A stretch of DNA of 10,057 nucleotides from Cyclobacteriaceae bacterium (GTDB lineage Bacteria > Bacteroidota > Bacteroidia > Cytophagales > Cyclobacteriaceae), in assembly GCA_025455225.1 (NCBI GenBank), contig JALOMY010000074.1, positions 1 to 10,057 on the forward strand. The letters are read 5' to 3'. Below are positions 7,757 to 10,057 of this stretch, one piece after another. Position 1 is the first letter of the stretch; every line of letters starts with the position of its first letter. A program made the position numbers and the translations under genes. The notes beneath the pieces are model-generated. The model did no database searches and was not told the DNA's origin. It saw only the letters and a list, made by a program, of their open reading frames with translations.

Positions 7757-8562
7757 TGCACTGGCTGCTGTTTATTACCATGATGGCTGTGGTTGTGATT
7801 CCCATAGCCCTTGTGGCGATGCAGGAGCAGCGATGGTTTAAGAAAATTCTCTTTTACCATTTTCCAAAATTTCTGAGGCCCATCAGTCATCAGCTAAAAC
7901 CGATCAATGTCTATTACGATAAGCTAACACCCGAAGAACGTAAACGTTTTGAATGGCGGGTGTATTACTTCCTGGATACAACCCATATCGAATTCAGGCA
8001 TTTCCGTTCAGGCCAGTTGTTTAATTACAATGCCATCCGATACCTGATTGCTTCGGTAGCCACCCAGATGACCTTATTCCTCACAGAGGATTGCTTCGAT
8101 GCATTCAACCGAATTATTATCTATCCGGATACCTACTATTCACCAGTCACTAAAAAATTTCATAAGGGTGAAACCAATCCGGCAGCAGGTTATATTATTC
8201 TTTCCTGGAACAGCTTTTATGCCGGCTTTATCGAAAGCAGCGATGGCGTTAACCTGTTAATGCACGAATTGGCTCATGCCCTGTGGCTGGAAAACAAATT
8301 GTTCGACTACGAATTATTTGATGAAACTGATCTTGAACGTTACCGATTGGTTGCCCGGAAGATCATGGAGGAAATGCATTCAAATGAAAACCACTTTTTC
8401 AGAAAGTATGCCAGCATCAATGAAGATGAGTTTTTTGCTGTTTCGGTGGAGAATTTTTTTGAACGACCAGTTCCATTTAAAAAAACCTTACCCGAACTCT
8501 ACTCGGCTCTGACCTTTCTCCTTAAACATGATCCGATTATCCACTTAAATCTCAGGATATAA
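7756..8562 (+). CDS. Membrane-anchored MtfA-like M90 zinc peptidase
   Basis: A 268-aa protein of the M90 family (MtfA-like zinc-dependent peptidase). E. coli MtfA is a soluble aminopeptidase that interacts with the glucose-PTS repressor Mlc. Here residues about 3-22 form one hydrophobic helix, followed by positive residues (QRWFKK), so the enzyme is probably tethered to the inner membrane with its catalytic part in the cytoplasm. The zinc motif is HELAH, with His170 and His174 as ligands and catalytic Glu171. A conserved downstream stretch, DEFFAVSVENFFERP (224-238), should supply the third ligand, Glu225 or Glu232. The PAAGYIILSW stretch (142-151) precedes the metal motif. The start overlaps the glyS stop by one base (TGATG), so the two are likely co-transcribed and translationally coupled. 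The substrate is unknown, and the Mlc role should not be transferred without evidence. Confidence 0.88.
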   Translation: MHWLLFITMMAVVVIPIALVAMQEQRWFKKILFYHFPKFLRPISHQLKPINVYYDKLTPEERKRFEWRVYYFLDTTHIEFRHFRSGQLFNYNAIRYLIASVATQMTLFLTEDCFDAFNRIIIYPDTYYSPVTKKFHKGETNPAAGYIILSWNSFYAGFIESSDGVNLLMHELAHALWLENKLFDYELFDETDLERYRLVARKIMEEMHSNENHFFRKYASINEDEFFAVSVENFFERPVPFKKTLPELYSALTFLLKHDPIIHLNLRI

Positions 8563-8618
8563 CCCCAAAATGAGTAGTTTTAGGCCCCGTTTAAATACGG
8601 TTTTTACGCATTAATGCC

Positions 8619-10057
8619 ATGTGGAAATTACTCGCCCACTTTATTATTAAGTACCGCCTTCCCCTTTTTATCCTGATTGCCCTGATCACGGTTTTCATGG
8701 GTTATCATGGTCGTACCGTTGAAATGAGTTACGATTTCCGGGGAACTGTTCCTGCGAACGATCCGGAACAGATTTTCTTCACCAAATTCCGTGAACAATT
8801 TGGTGAAGATGGGGGCATCGTTGCCGTTGGTTTGAAAGACAGTTCCATCTACGAGTATAAAAACTTCGAACGCCTTCGTGAATTCTGCATAGCCGTACGG
8901 CAAATACCGGGTGTCAATGAAGTAATATCGTTGCCGCAAATCAAAATGATGGCCAAAGATACGGCCCGCAAGCAGTTCAAATTGATTGACATATTTCCTG
9001 GAAAAGTCCGATCGCAGCATGAACTTGACAGCCTGCTGATTGAAGCAGAAAAGCAGAAGTTCTATCTCGGCCAGATCGTTAACCAGGAAAATGGCGCCAT
9101 TGCCGTACTTATATCGATCAATAAAGAATATCTCAATTCATCCAAACGGATGGATGTTACCAATGAAATCATCAAGCAAGGTGGATTCTTTATGCATGCC
9201 ACCAATATACAACTCCATTACGCTGGGCTTCCGTTTGTGCGATCAGTGATTGCGCAGCAAGTCAGCCAGGAGTTGAAAATTTTTCTGGGTCTTTCCGTTC
9301 TCGTTACCGGTATCATTCTGTTCATTTTCTTCCGGTCGTTCCGGGCCATGATTTTCCCGCTGATTGTCATTGGAATCGTGGTGATCTGGGTATTGGGTAC
9401 AATCGCCCTTTTTGGATTTAAAATCACGCTGCTCAGCGGAATGATTCCACCCATCATCGTTGTGATTGGAATACCCAACGCCATATACCTGATGAATAAA
9501 TATCACAGTGAATTCGTTTCACACGGTGATAAAATGCGGGCTATTAACCAGGTGATTCAGAAGATCGGCATGGCAACCTTTCTTACCAACCTGACTACCG
9601 CCATCGGTTTCCTGGTTTTGCTGAATGCCGATATTACCGTTCTCCGCGAGTTCGGTATTGTTGCCGGCATAAATGTAATGGCCACATTTATGGTGAGCCT
9701 GATTCTGATTCCAGGTGTGTTTTCATGGATGCCTCCACCAAGCGCCAAACACCTGAAGCATATGGACTTTAAGCTTCTCGATTGGTTTTTAAACGGAATC
9801 GACTTAGCGGTACACCGGCAACGAACGCTTATTTACTCCATCACCATTATCGTAGTTGGTTTTGGCATAGTTGGGATGCTTCGCATTCACTCTGTTTCAT
9901 ATATGGTGGACGACCTGCCGGAAGAAAGCACGGAGAAACAAGACCTGAAATTCTTTGAGGAAAATTTCAGCGGAGTTATGCCACTCGAGATTGTTGTGGA
10001 TACAGGTAAAAGAAGAGGCGTTATCGATGTAAAGAATCTTCAAAAACTGGATGAGTT
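8619..10057 (+). CDS. RND/MMPL superfamily exporter (3' partial)
   Basis: An inner-membrane transporter of the RND superfamily, MMPL/COG1033-like. The frame is open from ATG 8619 to the window edge: 479 codons visible of a family that commonly runs to about 750-800 residues. The start MWKLLAHFIIKYRLPLFILI leads into membrane helix 1 (about 13-31). A large periplasmic domain follows (about 32-217). A helix cluster begins at ELKIFLGLSVLVTGIILFIF (about 218-238) and includes IPPIIVVIGIPNAIYLMNKY, FLTNLTTAIGFLVLL and a second pre-loop helix (TLIYSITIIVVGFGIVGML). The second periplasmic domain starts at about residue 425 and runs off the edge. In helix 4, Asn287 (nt 9477-9479, in GIPNAIYL) occupies the place where many RND proteins have the proton-relay Asp. 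No membrane-fusion or outer-membrane partner is visible. Possible substrates are lipids or other hydrophobic compounds; this is inferred from the family only. The gene is 56 nt downstream of the peptidase. Confidence 0.9.
   Translation, partial: MWKLLAHFIIKYRLPLFILIALITVFMGYHGRTVEMSYDFRGTVPANDPEQIFFTKFREQFGEDGGIVAVGLKDSSIYEYKNFERLREFCIAVRQIPGVNEVISLPQIKMMAKDTARKQFKLIDIFPGKVRSQHELDSLLIEAEKQKFYLGQIVNQENGAIAVLISINKEYLNSSKRMDVTNEIIKQGGFFMHATNIQLHYAGLPFVRSVIAQQVSQELKIFLGLSVLVTGIILFIFFRSFRAMIFPLIVIGIVVIWVLGTIALFGFKITLLSGMIPPIIVVIGIPNAIYLMNKYHSEFVSHGDKMRAINQVIQKIGMATFLTNLTTAIGFLVLLNADITVLREFGIVAGINVMATFMVSLILIPGVFSWMPPPSAKHLKHMDFKLLDWFLNGIDLAVHRQRTLIYSITIIVVGFGIVGMLRIHSVSYMVDDLPEESTEKQDLKFFEENFSGVMPLEIVVDTGKRRGVIDVKNLQKLDE

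Noticed and set aside
8276..8512. Plus-strand frame inside the peptidase gene
   Set aside because: A shadow frame within a well-supported M90 peptidase; no recognisable domain.
8587..8605. CCGT-TTAAAT-ACGG followed by five T, resembling a terminator after the peptidase gene
   Set aside because: The stem is only 4 bp and it sits 14 nt before the next start codon. It is too weak to call, and the exporter may be read from the same transcript.
8628..9020. Minus-strand 130-codon frame opposite the RND exporter
   Set aside because: The plus-strand frame here continues as a clear RND protein; the opposite frame shows no family features.

Overview
The window looks like chromosomal DNA of a Bacteroidota bacterium, most likely from the Cytophagales side of the phylum. 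Three things point there. The glycyl-tRNA synthetase and the RND/MMPL protein have Bacteroidota-type sequences. The glycyl-tRNA synthetase start is preceded by TATCTTTG, which fits the Bacteroidota -7 promoter motif TAnnTTTG. Start codons generally lack a clear Shine-Dalgarno sequence. The assignment rests on recognising families by eye, not on a search. I see no insertion sequence, phage gene, CRISPR array, tRNA or rRNA.

Layout. (1) Positions 2-766, plus strand: the end of mazG, a house-cleaning NTP pyrophosphohydrolase, cut at its 5' side by the window edge. (2) Positions 822-2141, plus: a secreted GH29 alpha-L-fucosidase. (3) Positions 2259-4356, minus: a two-gene operon of a tandem-domain universal stress protein and a CPA2-type cation:proton antiporter, whose reading frames overlap by 8 nt. 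(4) Positions 4447-6141, plus, divergent from that operon across 90 bp: a membrane PAS histidine kinase with no adjacent response regulator. (5) Positions 6218-8562, plus: glycyl-tRNA synthetase followed by a membrane-anchored MtfA-like M90 zinc peptidase, joined by a TGATG stop/start overlap. (6) Positions 8619 to the right edge, plus: an RND-superfamily (MMPL, COG1033-like) exporter, cut at its 3' side.

The genes do not form one pathway. The clearest functional unit is the stress protein plus antiporter pair, which suggests ion or pH homeostasis tied to energy or stress state. The divergent histidine kinase is a possible but unproven regulator of it. The rest is housekeeping (MazG, GlyRS), carbohydrate turnover (fucosidase) and cell-envelope functions (M90 peptidase, RND exporter). 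I found no convincing undescribed multi-gene system. The points most worth a second look are the antiporter/stress-protein coupling with an ND ion-site motif, the apparently leaderless glycyl-tRNA synthetase promoter, the Asn in place of Asp in the RND protein, and the membrane-tethered peptidase coupled to glyS.
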